A model generated the notes under the pieces. The model did not search any database and had not been told where the DNA came from. It saw nothing but the letters and a program-made list of their open reading frames with translations. 58,320 nucleotides of DNA from positions 1-58,320 of the forward strand of contig DAIDKV010000123.1 in NCBI GenBank assembly GCA_027449865.1. The letters run 5' to 3'. This DNA comes from Planctomycetales bacterium. GTDB lineage: Bacteria > Planctomycetota > Planctomycetia > Isosphaerales > Isosphaeraceae. Position numbers and translations under genes: made by a program. Of the stretch, positions 6,824 through 15,208 are shown piece by piece; the stretch's first letter is position 1, and each line of letters starts with the position of its first letter.

Positions 6824-8779
6824 TCAGGCGGCTCGACGGATCGAGGTTGGCTCCCAGGTTGGCAGGTCGCAGAGGCCGCCGCCGAGGAAGAGGTGATGCC
6901 AGAGCTGGGTCGAAACGACGCAGGTTAGCGCCACGTCGAAGACGAACCGGGCGGGTGTGATTCGGGGAATGCTCACCTGCCAGGAACGTTGCATGGCGAC
7001 GGCCCTGGGGTCGAAATACCCGGTGGCACGGAGCGATTCGGGGCTGAGAAGCTGGTCGACCCAGGTCGGGCGATGCGGGCCGAGGAACGTTCCCGACATC
7101 GTCGCGCGGAACATGGTCTTGGGTCTCCGAGCGATCCGCTCGGGAAGGATACGCGCCGCGGCCTGGCGGAGAATCCACTTCTCGACCCGTCCCCGAAGCT
7201 TGTACTCGGGCGCGATCCCCGCGCAGAAGGCGATCAGGTCGTCGTCGAGGAACGGGTATCGCGTTTCGACGGAGGCATTCATCGCGATCCGGTCTCCCTT
7301 GGCGATCATCAGGAGCCCGGCGAGCATGACCTTGTAACCCACGTAGAGCGACTGATTGAGCGGGGCCCATCGGCCGATCCGCTCGTTGGTGATGTCGAGG
7401 TCGGCATAGGGATCGTGATCGCCCAGCCGGTCCCACATGCCGGCCGAGTAGACGGTCGGCTTGGCCTGCGCGACGAACTCGAACATCTCCTGCTGCGCGG
7501 GGCGGACGCCCGCGATGGCGCGCTCGGGCGGCAGGATCGGCCGGCCGCCCGCGATCGCGCGCATGATGGCCTTCCGAAGCAAGCGAGGGCCGGTCGTTCC
7601 CACCCGGCCGACGACCGCGTTCCGGATGGCCTGGGCCTTGTACCAGGCATATCCGGCGAGGGCCTCATCCGAGCCCTCGCCCGTCAGCGCGACCTTGTAT
7701 CCGCGGTCGTGCACCGACTGCGCCAGCCGCAGGAGCGCCGCACACGAGGTATCCAGGACCGGTCCTTCCGCCGCACGGATCAGCTCGGGATACGCGTGGA
7801 CCAGGCCGGCGCGGTCGAGCGTGATGGTCTGGAGCGGCGAGCCAAGGACCTCGGCGGCCTCGGCGGCGTGCGAGCGTTCGTCGGGACCGGCGTTGTCGAA
7901 GCCGATGGTGAACGATGGGATCGGCTCGCGGCGCTGCCGGGTCGAGCATCCGAGTACGACCGTCGAATCGAGACCGCCACTGATGTACGAGACGACCGGG
8001 ACATCGCTACGAAGTCGGCGCTCGACGGCCTGCATCAGCAGGCCCTCAAGCTCCTCGACCATGGGTGTCGGGTCATCCATCCGGCGTTCCTGGCCGGCGT
8101 CGGGGAAATCGAGGTCCCAGTAGCAATGGTGGCTGACCCGGCCGTCGCGAACCCGGAGGAAATGCCCGGGCGGCAACGATAGAATTCCGTCGAAAAACGT
8201 GCGTGACGTTCCCGCGCAGAAGAACGTGAAGAGGTGATCGACGCCCTTCGGATCGCTCCGGGCGGCGACCATCCCCGAGGCGAGGATTGCCTTGATCTCC
8301 GAGCCCCAGAGGAGCCAGCCGTCGACCTCCGCGTAATAGAGCGGGCAGATCCCGACCCGGTCGCGGCCGAGGATCAGCGTCCGGGTGTTGCGGTCCCAGA
8401 GCGAAACGGCGAACTGGCCGCGCGCCCGGTCGAACATCGCCTCGCCGCGGTCCTCATAAAGATGGACCCAGGCTTCGGTGTCGCATCGTGTGGAGAGCCG
8501 GTGGCCGTCGGCGAGGAGTTGCCGGCGCAATTCGGGATACTCGAACAACTCGCCGTTGAACGCGACCCAGATCGTCCGATCCTCGTTGGCGATCGGCTGA
8601 CGCCCGCCCGCCAGGTCGATAATCGAGAGCCGACGCGCCCCAAGAGCCACGCCAGGCTCGACGTGGAACTGCTCGTCGTCAGGTCCCCGGTGGGCGATCG
8701 CCCCGGTCATGCTCGCGAGACGATCCCAGGGAAACTCACGCGTTCCCTTCAGGTCGACGGCGCCGGCGATGCCGCACAT
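6824..8779 (-). CDS. asnB: Asparagine synthase, glutamine-hydrolysing
   Basis: A 651-residue class II amidotransferase starting MCGIAGA, where Cys2 is the glutaminase nucleophile. The glutaminase half includes the RGPD block (31-34) and 'VAFNGELFEY' (72-81). The synthetase half carries the PP-loop SGGLDS at 267-272 for ATP binding, then 'GEGSDEALAGY' in place of the commoner GEGADElfgGY. It converts aspartate, glutamine and ATP to asparagine. Long AsnB paralogs of this kind are often part of surface-glycan or secondary metabolite clusters, but here the neighbours (AhpD-like, nitrilase) give no such hint. Length and both active sites are complete. Confidence 0.92.
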   Translation of the reverse strand: MCGIAGAVDLKGTREFPWDRLASMTGAIAHRGPDDEQFHVEPGVALGARRLSIIDLAGGRQPIANEDRTIWVAFNGELFEYPELRRQLLADGHRLSTRCDTEAWVHLYEDRGEAMFDRARGQFAVSLWDRNTRTLILGRDRVGICPLYYAEVDGWLLWGSEIKAILASGMVAARSDPKGVDHLFTFFCAGTSRTFFDGILSLPPGHFLRVRDGRVSHHCYWDLDFPDAGQERRMDDPTPMVEELEGLLMQAVERRLRSDVPVVSYISGGLDSTVVLGCSTRQRREPIPSFTIGFDNAGPDERSHAAEAAEVLGSPLQTITLDRAGLVHAYPELIRAAEGPVLDTSCAALLRLAQSVHDRGYKVALTGEGSDEALAGYAWYKAQAIRNAVVGRVGTTGPRLLRKAIMRAIAGGRPILPPERAIAGVRPAQQEMFEFVAQAKPTVYSAGMWDRLGDHDPYADLDITNERIGRWAPLNQSLYVGYKVMLAGLLMIAKGDRIAMNASVETRYPFLDDDLIAFCAGIAPEYKLRGRVEKWILRQAAARILPERIARRPKTMFRATMSGTFLGPHRPTWVDQLLSPESLRATGYFDPRAVAMQRSWQVSIPRITPARFVFDVALTCVVSTQLWHHLFLGGGLCDLPTWEPTSIRRAA

Positions 8780-8960
8780 GCGGTGTCCTCATTGACTCGG
8801 TTCGCGCGGATTCGGGGAGAACCACGCCATCCTCCCCGGACCATCCATCCCTCACGTCGCCCGCGTCCGGACGATCCACGGCCTTCCCGGCTCCCTGGCG
8901 GGGAACCGAAAGGATACCCGGATCGCGACCATTCGAGAATCGGAACCGGCTCTGGGCCGA

Positions 8961-9116
8961 TCAATCGGGCAGCGAAAAGGCCATCGAGGGGGGAACCACG
9001 GACCGTCGGCGCCGGCGAGCCGCCAGAAAGTAGACGATCCCTCCCAGAATCCCGATCAGGATGGTGCCGACGCGGAACAGGACCCCGCGAATGCCGAGGG
9101 GGACGTAATAGGCCAC
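8961..9116 (-). CDS. Small single-pass membrane protein (51 aa), GTG start
   Basis: A 51-codon frame begins with GTG at 9116, 8 nt after an AAAGGA ribosome site, and ends TGA at 8961-8963. It encodes one strongly hydrophobic segment (roughly residues 11-32, 'VLFRVGTILIGILGGIVYFL') followed at once by a cluster of five arginines. This is a textbook inner-membrane helix with a positive cytoplasmic flank. It overlaps the 3' end of the nitrilase gene in another frame, so the two may be translationally coupled. No family is recognised. The alternative is that a frameshift near 9116 separates the nitrilase from a natural membrane tail. Confidence 0.5.
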   Translation of the reverse strand: MAYYVPLGIRGVLFRVGTILIGILGGIVYFLAARRRRRSVVPPSMAFSLPD

Positions 9117-9916
9117 GATTTCGGTCCTTTCGAGCGATGAAGGGTGATGGGAGCGATCAGGAGCCGGGGCTCGTCATCCGCCCGGACCGGTTCCCCATGG
9201 CGTCCGTCGCAGATGCTGCTCAGGCCGGCGAACCGGTCCTCGATTCGGGTTCTCAGCAAGGGGACGATCGTCCGGGTCTCGCCGCACTGGTTGGCGAAGA
9301 CGACCGGAATTCCCAGATCCGAGGCCACCCGCTCGGGGATCGAGGAGGAAAGCGGTCCGACGTGGCCGAGAAGCCAGTGGCGACGTCCGGAATCCCGGCA
9401 TGCAAAGTTGGGCCAGGCCGCCGAGACCACCGCGAGGTCAATCCGCTCGCGATAACCTTCCCAGACCTTCCGATAAATCATGTCGGCACAGATGGCGAAA
9501 CCTAGCCTTCCCCAGGGCGTCGAGACGACCAGCGGGGCCCGTCCCGGCTGGAAGCGGTAACGCTCCCAGAAGACCAGGTTGCGCTTCCGGTAGATCCCGA
9601 CGTTCCCCTCGGCATCGACGTAGGCGACCGAGTCGTAGAGATGCCGGCCATCCCGCTCCACGAAACCCGCGGCAATCCCCATCTTCCATTGCCGCGACCG
9701 GCGCCTGAGGTGAGTGATCGTCGGACCCTCGGCCGTTTCACTGACCGGCCCGAAGTCGGGGCAGAGCGAGTACCCGGTGTTGAACATCTCGGGAAGCACC
9801 GCCAGCTCCACCCCCTGCTTGTGGGACGATCGGAGGAGGTCATCGGCCCGCTGGAGATTGCTGGGCACGTCGAGGACATCGGAGGCCATCTGGACGGCGG
9901 CTACCAGGATCTTCAC
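9056..9916 (-). CDS. Carbon-nitrogen hydrolase (nitrilase superfamily)
   Basis: A 286-residue amidase/nitrilase-fold enzyme. The catalytic triad is visible: Glu43 in 'LPEMFNTGY', Lys111 in 'YRKRNL', and Cys143 in 'FAICADM'. It should hydrolyse an amide or nitrile in the cytoplasm; the substrate cannot be deduced. I chose the GTG at 9916 (sequence GTGAAGATCCTG) because it is preceded by GAGAGGGAA and opens directly on the first beta strand (KILVAAVQM); an upstream ATG at 9952 would add 12 unstructured residues. The last 17 or so residues (ITSPSAFAGSCSASAPS) look unlike the family and overlap a small membrane-protein frame, so the C-terminus may be altered. Confidence 0.85.
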   Translation of the reverse strand: MKILVAAVQMASDVLDVPSNLQRADDLLRSSHKQGVELAVLPEMFNTGYSLCPDFGPVSETAEGPTITHLRRRSRQWKMGIAAGFVERDGRHLYDSVAYVDAEGNVGIYRKRNLVFWERYRFQPGRAPLVVSTPWGRLGFAICADMIYRKVWEGYRERIDLAVVSAAWPNFACRDSGRRHWLLGHVGPLSSSIPERVASDLGIPVVFANQCGETRTIVPLLRTRIEDRFAGLSSICDGRHGEPVRADDEPRLLIAPITLHRSKGPKSWPITSPSAFAGSCSASAPS

Positions 9917-10083
9917 GGTCGTTCCCTCTCTGAGTGCCCGACGATCTCCCATGGCTCGCCTAGCTCAGAGATCGGCCGCGAATCCCCGCCGGATCAGCAC
10001 AATCCGACGGTCACCATCCCGTATCCAGGCCCAGGATTGAGGGCTCGGCGGATGAGGTAAAGCCGGTCGACCTCTCGTGCAAA

Positions 10084-10548
10084 TCAAAAGCCGAAGAAGC
10101 CGAGGATGCCGCCGCGTCTCGGGGGCGGAAGCACCTGCGCCTCGCTCCGGAGGGCCTCGGCGCGAGCCTGGACCTCCTCCTGCGTCGGCGTTCGCGCGGG
10201 CTCCATCTTGTAAGTGAATTCGCGCTCGTCCCGAACGACCCAGGGGACCAGATTCTCGGTGAAGAACTCGGTCAGGTAGTTATCCCACCACGGCGCCTGG
10301 ATCGGCTGGATGAGCGTTTTGGTCTCGTACCCATCCTTGATGAGAGTGATCTCGCGGTTGCCGTAGTAATAGAAATTGTGCGACGCCGGAGCCAGGCCGA
10401 GGGATTCGCCATTGACGATCACCTGGGCGCCGGGCGGATCGGTGCGAACCGTGTATCGACGCTCGACGCAACCACAGGCCAGGCCAGCCAGAAGGGGAAG
10501 GAAAAGAAGATTCGCCGACCGTCGGCGGGCGGGGTGGGAAACAACCAT
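10084..10548 (-). CDS. PEGA-domain probable lipoprotein
   Basis: A 154-residue exported protein. Residues 1-27 form a signal peptide with an Arg-rich n-region and a hydrophobic core ending 'LAGLACGC', an imperfect lipobox, so lipidation is likely but not certain. A PEGA-type beta unit follows ('YTVRTDPPGAQVIVNGESLG'), the characteristic Pro-Gly-Ala strand-turn. The C-terminus is charged, ending in a Pro/Arg/Gly stretch and 'GILGFFGF'. PEGA domains are thought to mediate surface or cell-wall contacts. The ATG at 10548 has a GGGAGAG site and gives a proper signal peptide, whereas an upstream ATG at 10614 would bury it. Confidence 0.8.
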   Translation of the reverse strand: MVVSHPARRRSANLLFLPLLAGLACGCVERRYTVRTDPPGAQVIVNGESLGLAPASHNFYYYGNREITLIKDGYETKTLIQPIQAPWWDNYLTEFFTENLVPWVVRDEREFTYKMEPARTPTQEEVQARAEALRSEAQVLPPPRRGGILGFFGF

Positions 10549-10778
10549 CCGTGGCTCTCCCGTCAACAGTTCAGGCGGATCGGATCGGCGAGAGCCTTTC
10601 CAGGCGAGCTCCACCGATTTCTTCGAGCGACTCCGTTCGCAATGTGGGGATTCTAGCGATCGCCCGGATGCGTGGCAAGACGGCTTGGCGCGGGACGGTC
10701 TCTCGGATTAGTGATGGTTGAGGACTCTCCCCGAAATCCGCTTCACCATGCCTTCCTCGACCCCGACCCGAGAACACG

Positions 10779-12248
10779 ATGAAGATTCAGCTCATCAGGC
10801 AGTCCGTTGACGCGATCCCGTCACGATGGATCATTCTGGGGATATTTGAGGACGAGTCGGGGCCTCCGCGGGATCTGGCGGGAACATCGGTGGGCGAGAC
10901 GGTGGATCGGCTCCGGGCCTCGAAGGACATTTCCGGCTCCTCGGGTGAGGTGACCGTCCTCCACGACCCGGTCGTCTCGGTGATCGTCGTCGGGCTCGGC
11001 AAGAAGGACCGTCTTGACGGCGGGACGGCGTTTTACGCGATGGTGGCCGCGACGAAGCGTATCGCCGGCAAGCCGCGTGAAGACGTGGCCCTCGTTCTAC
11101 CGGATGTTCCCGATCGAGCGGCCATTGCCGAGGCGATGATCGAGGGTGCGATCGTCGGAACTCGAGGGCCGGGGCTGAAACTCGCCGAGCCGAACCGACA
11201 TGCGTTCCGCTCGCTTTCGATCGTGGTGACGTCCGACGGCAACCCGATCGAAATCGACTCCATCCGACGTGCTGAAGTGATCGGCGCGTCTGTCAATCTG
11301 GCCCGCGATCTCGTCAATACGCCCCCCGGCGAGAAGTCGCCCGCTCGGCTTGCCGATCAAATCCGGGCGGTCGCCGAGGAGGCCGGTCTCTCGGTCGAAA
11401 TCTGGGACGCCGATCGGATTCGGGCCGAGCGATTCGGCGGATTGCTGGGCGTCGCGGCCGGGTCTGACGAGCCGCCGAGGTTCGTGATCCTCCGCCACGG
11501 CAAGGGAGGCAACGCTCCAACGCTGGCCCTCGTGGGCAAGGGAGTGACCTTCGACTCCGGCGGTCTGAGCCTCAAACCCAGCGCCTCGATGGAGGACATG
11601 AAGTCCGACATGACGGGTGCCGCTGTCGTCGTGTCGACCCTGCAAGCCGTCGCCCGGCTCGGCTTGCCGGTGAACGTCGCTGGATACCTCGCCCTCACCG
11701 AGAACATGACCGGCGGCCACGCGATGAAGCTTGGTGATGTTCTGACCATGCGAAACGGCAAGACTGTCGAGGTTCTGAACACCGACGCTGAGGGCCGGCT
11801 CATCCTCGCCGATGCCCTGAGTTACGCCGCGGAACATTCTCCCGCCCGAATAATTGACCTCGCGACACTCACTGGAGCCTGCATGGTCGCCCTCGGCCCG
11901 CAGATCGCGGGTCTTTTCGGCAACAATGATCCCCTGTGCGAGGAATTGCAGAAGGTCACCCAGCGAACGGGAGAGCGCGCCTGGCGCATGCCGCTCGACG
12001 ACGACTTCAAGGAAATGCTCAAGAGCCAGGTGGCCGACCTGAAGAATATTGGCGGCAAATGGGGCGGCGCGATCACCGCGGCGAAATTCCTGGAGCAGTT
12101 CGTTGGCTCGACGCCCTGGGCCCATCTCGACATCGCCGGCCCATCGTGGTCTGACTCGGATCAGCCCCGACGCGACGCGGGCGGGACTGGTTGCTTCGTC
12201 CGAACCCTTGTCCGGTTTATCGCCCAGACGGCCGAGAATGGCGGCTAG
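10779..12248 (+). CDS. pepA: Leucyl aminopeptidase (M17)
   Basis: A 489-residue cytosolic M17 aminopeptidase. The C-terminal catalytic domain has the metal- and substrate-binding block 'GKGVTFDSGGLSLKP' (253-267) with its Lys and Asp ligands, and the family signature NTDAEGRL at 334-341. Both zinc sites appear complete. The N-terminal 180 residues form the usual macro-like domain. It removes N-terminal residues, preferably Leu, from peptides during turnover. It is the only plus-strand gene in its neighbourhood and converges on the 148-residue unknown gene. The ribosome site is weak (GAGAACACG). Confidence 0.93.
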   Translation: MKIQLIRQSVDAIPSRWIILGIFEDESGPPRDLAGTSVGETVDRLRASKDISGSSGEVTVLHDPVVSVIVVGLGKKDRLDGGTAFYAMVAATKRIAGKPREDVALVLPDVPDRAAIAEAMIEGAIVGTRGPGLKLAEPNRHAFRSLSIVVTSDGNPIEIDSIRRAEVIGASVNLARDLVNTPPGEKSPARLADQIRAVAEEAGLSVEIWDADRIRAERFGGLLGVAAGSDEPPRFVILRHGKGGNAPTLALVGKGVTFDSGGLSLKPSASMEDMKSDMTGAAVVVSTLQAVARLGLPVNVAGYLALTENMTGGHAMKLGDVLTMRNGKTVEVLNTDAEGRLILADALSYAAEHSPARIIDLATLTGACMVALGPQIAGLFGNNDPLCEELQKVTQRTGERAWRMPLDDDFKEMLKSQVADLKNIGGKWGGAITAAKFLEQFVGSTPWAHLDIAGPSWSDSDQPRRDAGGTGCFVRTLVRFIAQTAENGG

Positions 12249-12280
12249 GTTCGATCGGGTGGTTCACCAGACAACGCTTC

Positions 12281-12727
12281 TCAACAGGGCCGCGGGTCGA
12301 ATCGACATTCGATCCGCCGGCTGTTGACGTCGAGCGCCTCCAGAATCTCGCGGACTTCTTCCATGGGCAAGCCGTGATTCAGCGCCCAGAGGATGATGTC
12401 CAGATTTTCACCGCCTTGCTTGACGTGCTCGAGAATGGGATCGATCAGTGAGGAACCGCGAAAGGCCCGCTGAAGCAGGCCGAAGTCGCAATGGTCGAGC
12501 TCGATCCAGTAGGTCTTGCCCTGAAGATGCTCAAGCCATCGCTGCCGGAGGAAGCCATTCCAGTGCTGTCCGATCCAGGAGCGGATCGCGGTCTCTCCCA
12601 GGTCGCGCCCGGCCTTCTCGCTTTCGATCCACTTGTACCGCTGAGCTTCTTCTTCGCCGTACTGATGAAGGCTCTGTCGGGCCTCGGCCGAGAGCTCGAA
12701 TGCGGACGCCATCTCGTACGATCTCAT
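12281..12727 (-). CDS. Conserved hypothetical protein (148 aa)
   Basis: A 148-residue soluble, acidic, Trp-rich protein ('RSWIGQHWNGFLRQRWLEHL'), apparently mostly helical, without signal or transmembrane segments. I recall similar sequences in other planctomycetes, but no named domain, and do not assign a function. The ATG at 12727 is chosen because a strong GGAGGA site precedes it; a longer frame to 12865 adds a non-conserved-looking hydrophobic lead. It converges with pepA and lies downstream of the beta-propeller gene, separated by 279 bp. Confidence 0.7.
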   Translation of the reverse strand: MRSYEMASAFELSAEARQSLHQYGEEEAQRYKWIESEKAGRDLGETAIRSWIGQHWNGFLRQRWLEHLQGKTYWIELDHCDFGLLQRAFRGSSLIDPILEHVKQGGENLDIILWALNHGLPMEEVREILEALDVNSRRIECRFDPRPC

Positions 12728-13006
12728 CGAGTCCTCCAAGCCGAGTCGACCGCCCACTCCCTGGTTCGAGGCCAGCACATCTGTCAGGACTGACAGAAAG
12801 AAACCAAGCCTCCACGATCTCAGCTTGATCAAAAACCAGTAGCAGATATCGTGCCACCGTCGCACGAGCGCGTTCCATGTCGGCAGCGACAGTGGAGAGA
12901 CTCCGAGGTCGAAAGTACAGATTGAGTTTATCTCGCGAGGGCTCGAACGGCAAGTGAAACGATCGGACGTTGCCGGGAGTGAACATGGTGCTGCTCGGGG
13001 GGCACG

Positions 13007-15007
13007 TCACGGGATCGGGGCGGGGTTGTCGCGGAACCAGGCGAGGGATCGGCCGACCAGTACGGCGACGCCCGGGGGCCCCGCGGCGATGGGACCTGGG
13101 GGCTGGCTGAGGATGGTTCGCCATCGGACCCGACCGTCGAGCGCGGCGTCGATGACGTGAACGTCGCGCCGGCTGATCCGGATCGGAGCGCCGGAGGCAT
13201 CGACGGAGAAGAGATCGCTGGCCTCTCCTGGGGCGGTGGATGTCGGGGCCAGCTCGCCCTGGGTGGTGCAGACCAGGGCGGAGCCGTCGGCCGAGGTGGC
13301 GACGGCGAATGAGCCGAGTCGGTGAAGGGCCCAACCTTCCCAGGGTGTTGGACGCTCCCAGAGGACCCGGCCGCGAAGGTCGTGACCGCGGAGGAGCTGG
13401 GCTCGTCGCGAGAAGGTGATCCAGGCGAGAGGTGGCGGGGCGTCGTCGGGGGCTTCGATAACCAGTGGCGGGTCGATGGGTGGGTAGGTGAGTCCGACGG
13501 TCGCCTCACCCGCCGGGTCGAAGACGAGCAATTCGCCGCCGTTTGTGCTGGCCACGACAAATCCGTAGGCTCCGATGGCGATTTCCTCGATGGCCGAGCG
13601 CAACTCCTGCTTCCAGATCCATCGGCCATCGACCGAGAGGCGGCCGATCCGGTCGCGTTCCTGCACGAGGAGCAGGCCGAAGTCATCGGGGCGGATCGCC
13701 AGATGAGTCAGCTCGACGAGGCTGACGTCGATGCGCCTCGAAGTCTCCTTGCGAAGGTCGTTCAGCAGGATCTGCCGGTCGGTTGCGGCGGCGAGCCAGC
13801 CGGGAGCCGTGCGAAGCAGGCGGCCGACACCGGCCAGGTTCGGCGACTGGCCGAGCTTGCGTCCATCGGTCGCGAAGAGTTGCAGCCGGTGCGGGCTGCT
13901 AAAAACCGCGATCGCGGGTGGCTCGGAGGTCACGGCCAGGACCGCGGTTTCGGCCTGAGACTCGGTCTCGACCGCTGGAACCATCCAGTCGGGCTCGCGG
14001 ACGCCTCCGCCCGACGGACCCCGGGCCGGAGCGCTCGCCGTTTCGCGGGACGCGATCCTGCGGGAAGGGCGGGGCGACGACCGGCCAGGCGCCCCGCCGA
14101 GAAGGTCAAGGCGTACGATCTCGCCGGAGGCATGGCCGTAGACCAGATAGCGGCCGAGCGGATCCATCTCCAGCGACGTGACGGGACGGGGCAGGGTGGT
14201 TCGCCATCGAACGTTCCCCGCCGAGTTCATCAGGGCGAGGTCACCCTCGAGGGTCGCCGCGGCGATGGACCGGCCAGGGAAGTCGGGAACGGCGTGCGAG
14301 ACGGTCCCGCCGAGATGATAGGAGCCCTCGTTCCGGCCTCGGAGGTCGAACTTCTGGATGCCCAGCGTGTAGCAGCTCGCCAGGATCATCCCGCCGTCGC
14401 CGCTCACCGCGAGCCGCCCGACGCTCGACATCAGCCGTTCCTGCCAGAGGATCTCGGTTTCCAGCCGGCCGGCGCGGCCCGGGTCGATCGCGACCGCGAG
14501 CATCATCCCGAACGCCGCGGCGCCGATCGCGATGGAACGATCGGGGACGAAGCAGAAATGCGCGATCGTGTCGAGCGTCTCGATTCGGCCCGCGGGGCGG
14601 CCGTATCGGTTGATCAGGTGGAGCAGGCCATGGCGAGTACCGATCGCCACGTATCGGCCGTGCGGATCGATCGTCACGAAGGTGGAGTCGGTGGGCGCCA
14701 CCTTCTGATCGCGGACCTGGAAATCGGCGTCGAGGAGGAGACATTCCGTCTCAGAGCCCTCGACCAGAAGCGCGATGACGCTTCCCTCGTCGCTGATCGC
14801 GCCGGAGAGCACCGGCCCGGGAACGCGAGACTGCGAGAGTGAGTCGCCGTGGAGATCGAAAAGATAGAGCTGGTTGCGCTCGTCCCAGGCGAGGATCGCG
14901 CCGGATTCTCGCGCCATGGCGAGACCCTTCAAGGGAGAGTCCGTGACTACCGTCCAGGCAGTCTCGGGGTCGATCCTCGACGATGTGCGGCCGGCGGTAT
15001 CTCTCAT
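13007..15007 (-). CDS. WD40/PQQ-like beta-propeller protein
   Basis: A 666-residue protein made of repeating four-strand units. Recurrent motifs such as 'VSGDGGMILASC', 'DPHGRYVAIGTRHG', 'DPLGRYLVYGHASG' and 'RIDVSLVELTHLAIRPDDFG' mark successive blades, suggesting two propellers separated by an Arg/Pro-rich linker near residues 315-345. There is no signal peptide, so it is probably cytoplasmic and acts as a scaffold or sensor; no catalytic residues are evident. The ATG at 15007 follows a GGGAG site; a start 27 codons earlier is possible but weaker. The exact partner is unknown. Confidence 0.75.
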   Translation of the reverse strand: MRDTAGRTSSRIDPETAWTVVTDSPLKGLAMARESGAILAWDERNQLYLFDLHGDSLSQSRVPGPVLSGAISDEGSVIALLVEGSETECLLLDADFQVRDQKVAPTDSTFVTIDPHGRYVAIGTRHGLLHLINRYGRPAGRIETLDTIAHFCFVPDRSIAIGAAAFGMMLAVAIDPGRAGRLETEILWQERLMSSVGRLAVSGDGGMILASCYTLGIQKFDLRGRNEGSYHLGGTVSHAVPDFPGRSIAAATLEGDLALMNSAGNVRWRTTLPRPVTSLEMDPLGRYLVYGHASGEIVRLDLLGGAPGRSSPRPSRRIASRETASAPARGPSGGGVREPDWMVPAVETESQAETAVLAVTSEPPAIAVFSSPHRLQLFATDGRKLGQSPNLAGVGRLLRTAPGWLAAATDRQILLNDLRKETSRRIDVSLVELTHLAIRPDDFGLLLVQERDRIGRLSVDGRWIWKQELRSAIEEIAIGAYGFVVASTNGGELLVFDPAGEATVGLTYPPIDPPLVIEAPDDAPPPLAWITFSRRAQLLRGHDLRGRVLWERPTPWEGWALHRLGSFAVATSADGSALVCTTQGELAPTSTAPGEASDLFSVDASGAPIRISRRDVHVIDAALDGRVRWRTILSQPPGPIAAGPPGVAVLVGRSLAWFRDNPAPIP

Positions 15008-15208
15008 CGACGACTCCCGGGGTCGGTCACCGGACCAGGCAAGCGGTCGCCTTGACCCGCGTTCCGTCTCCGAGATTGATCCTACCACGCTCGTTCCGCC
15101 GGCTCGACTCGAAAGCAGGAAAGGGCGTTTGAGAGGAGGCGGCGTCCGCCCGGGATCGGCGCGTCGGAGTCGGTCATCGGAATCCGGGACGACGACCGGG
15201 CGGGTGCC

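Noticed and set aside
12531-13334. 267-codon minus-strand frame between the 148-aa gene and the propeller gene
   Set aside because: Arg/Pro/Ser-rich out-of-frame composition, overlapping both better-supported genes.
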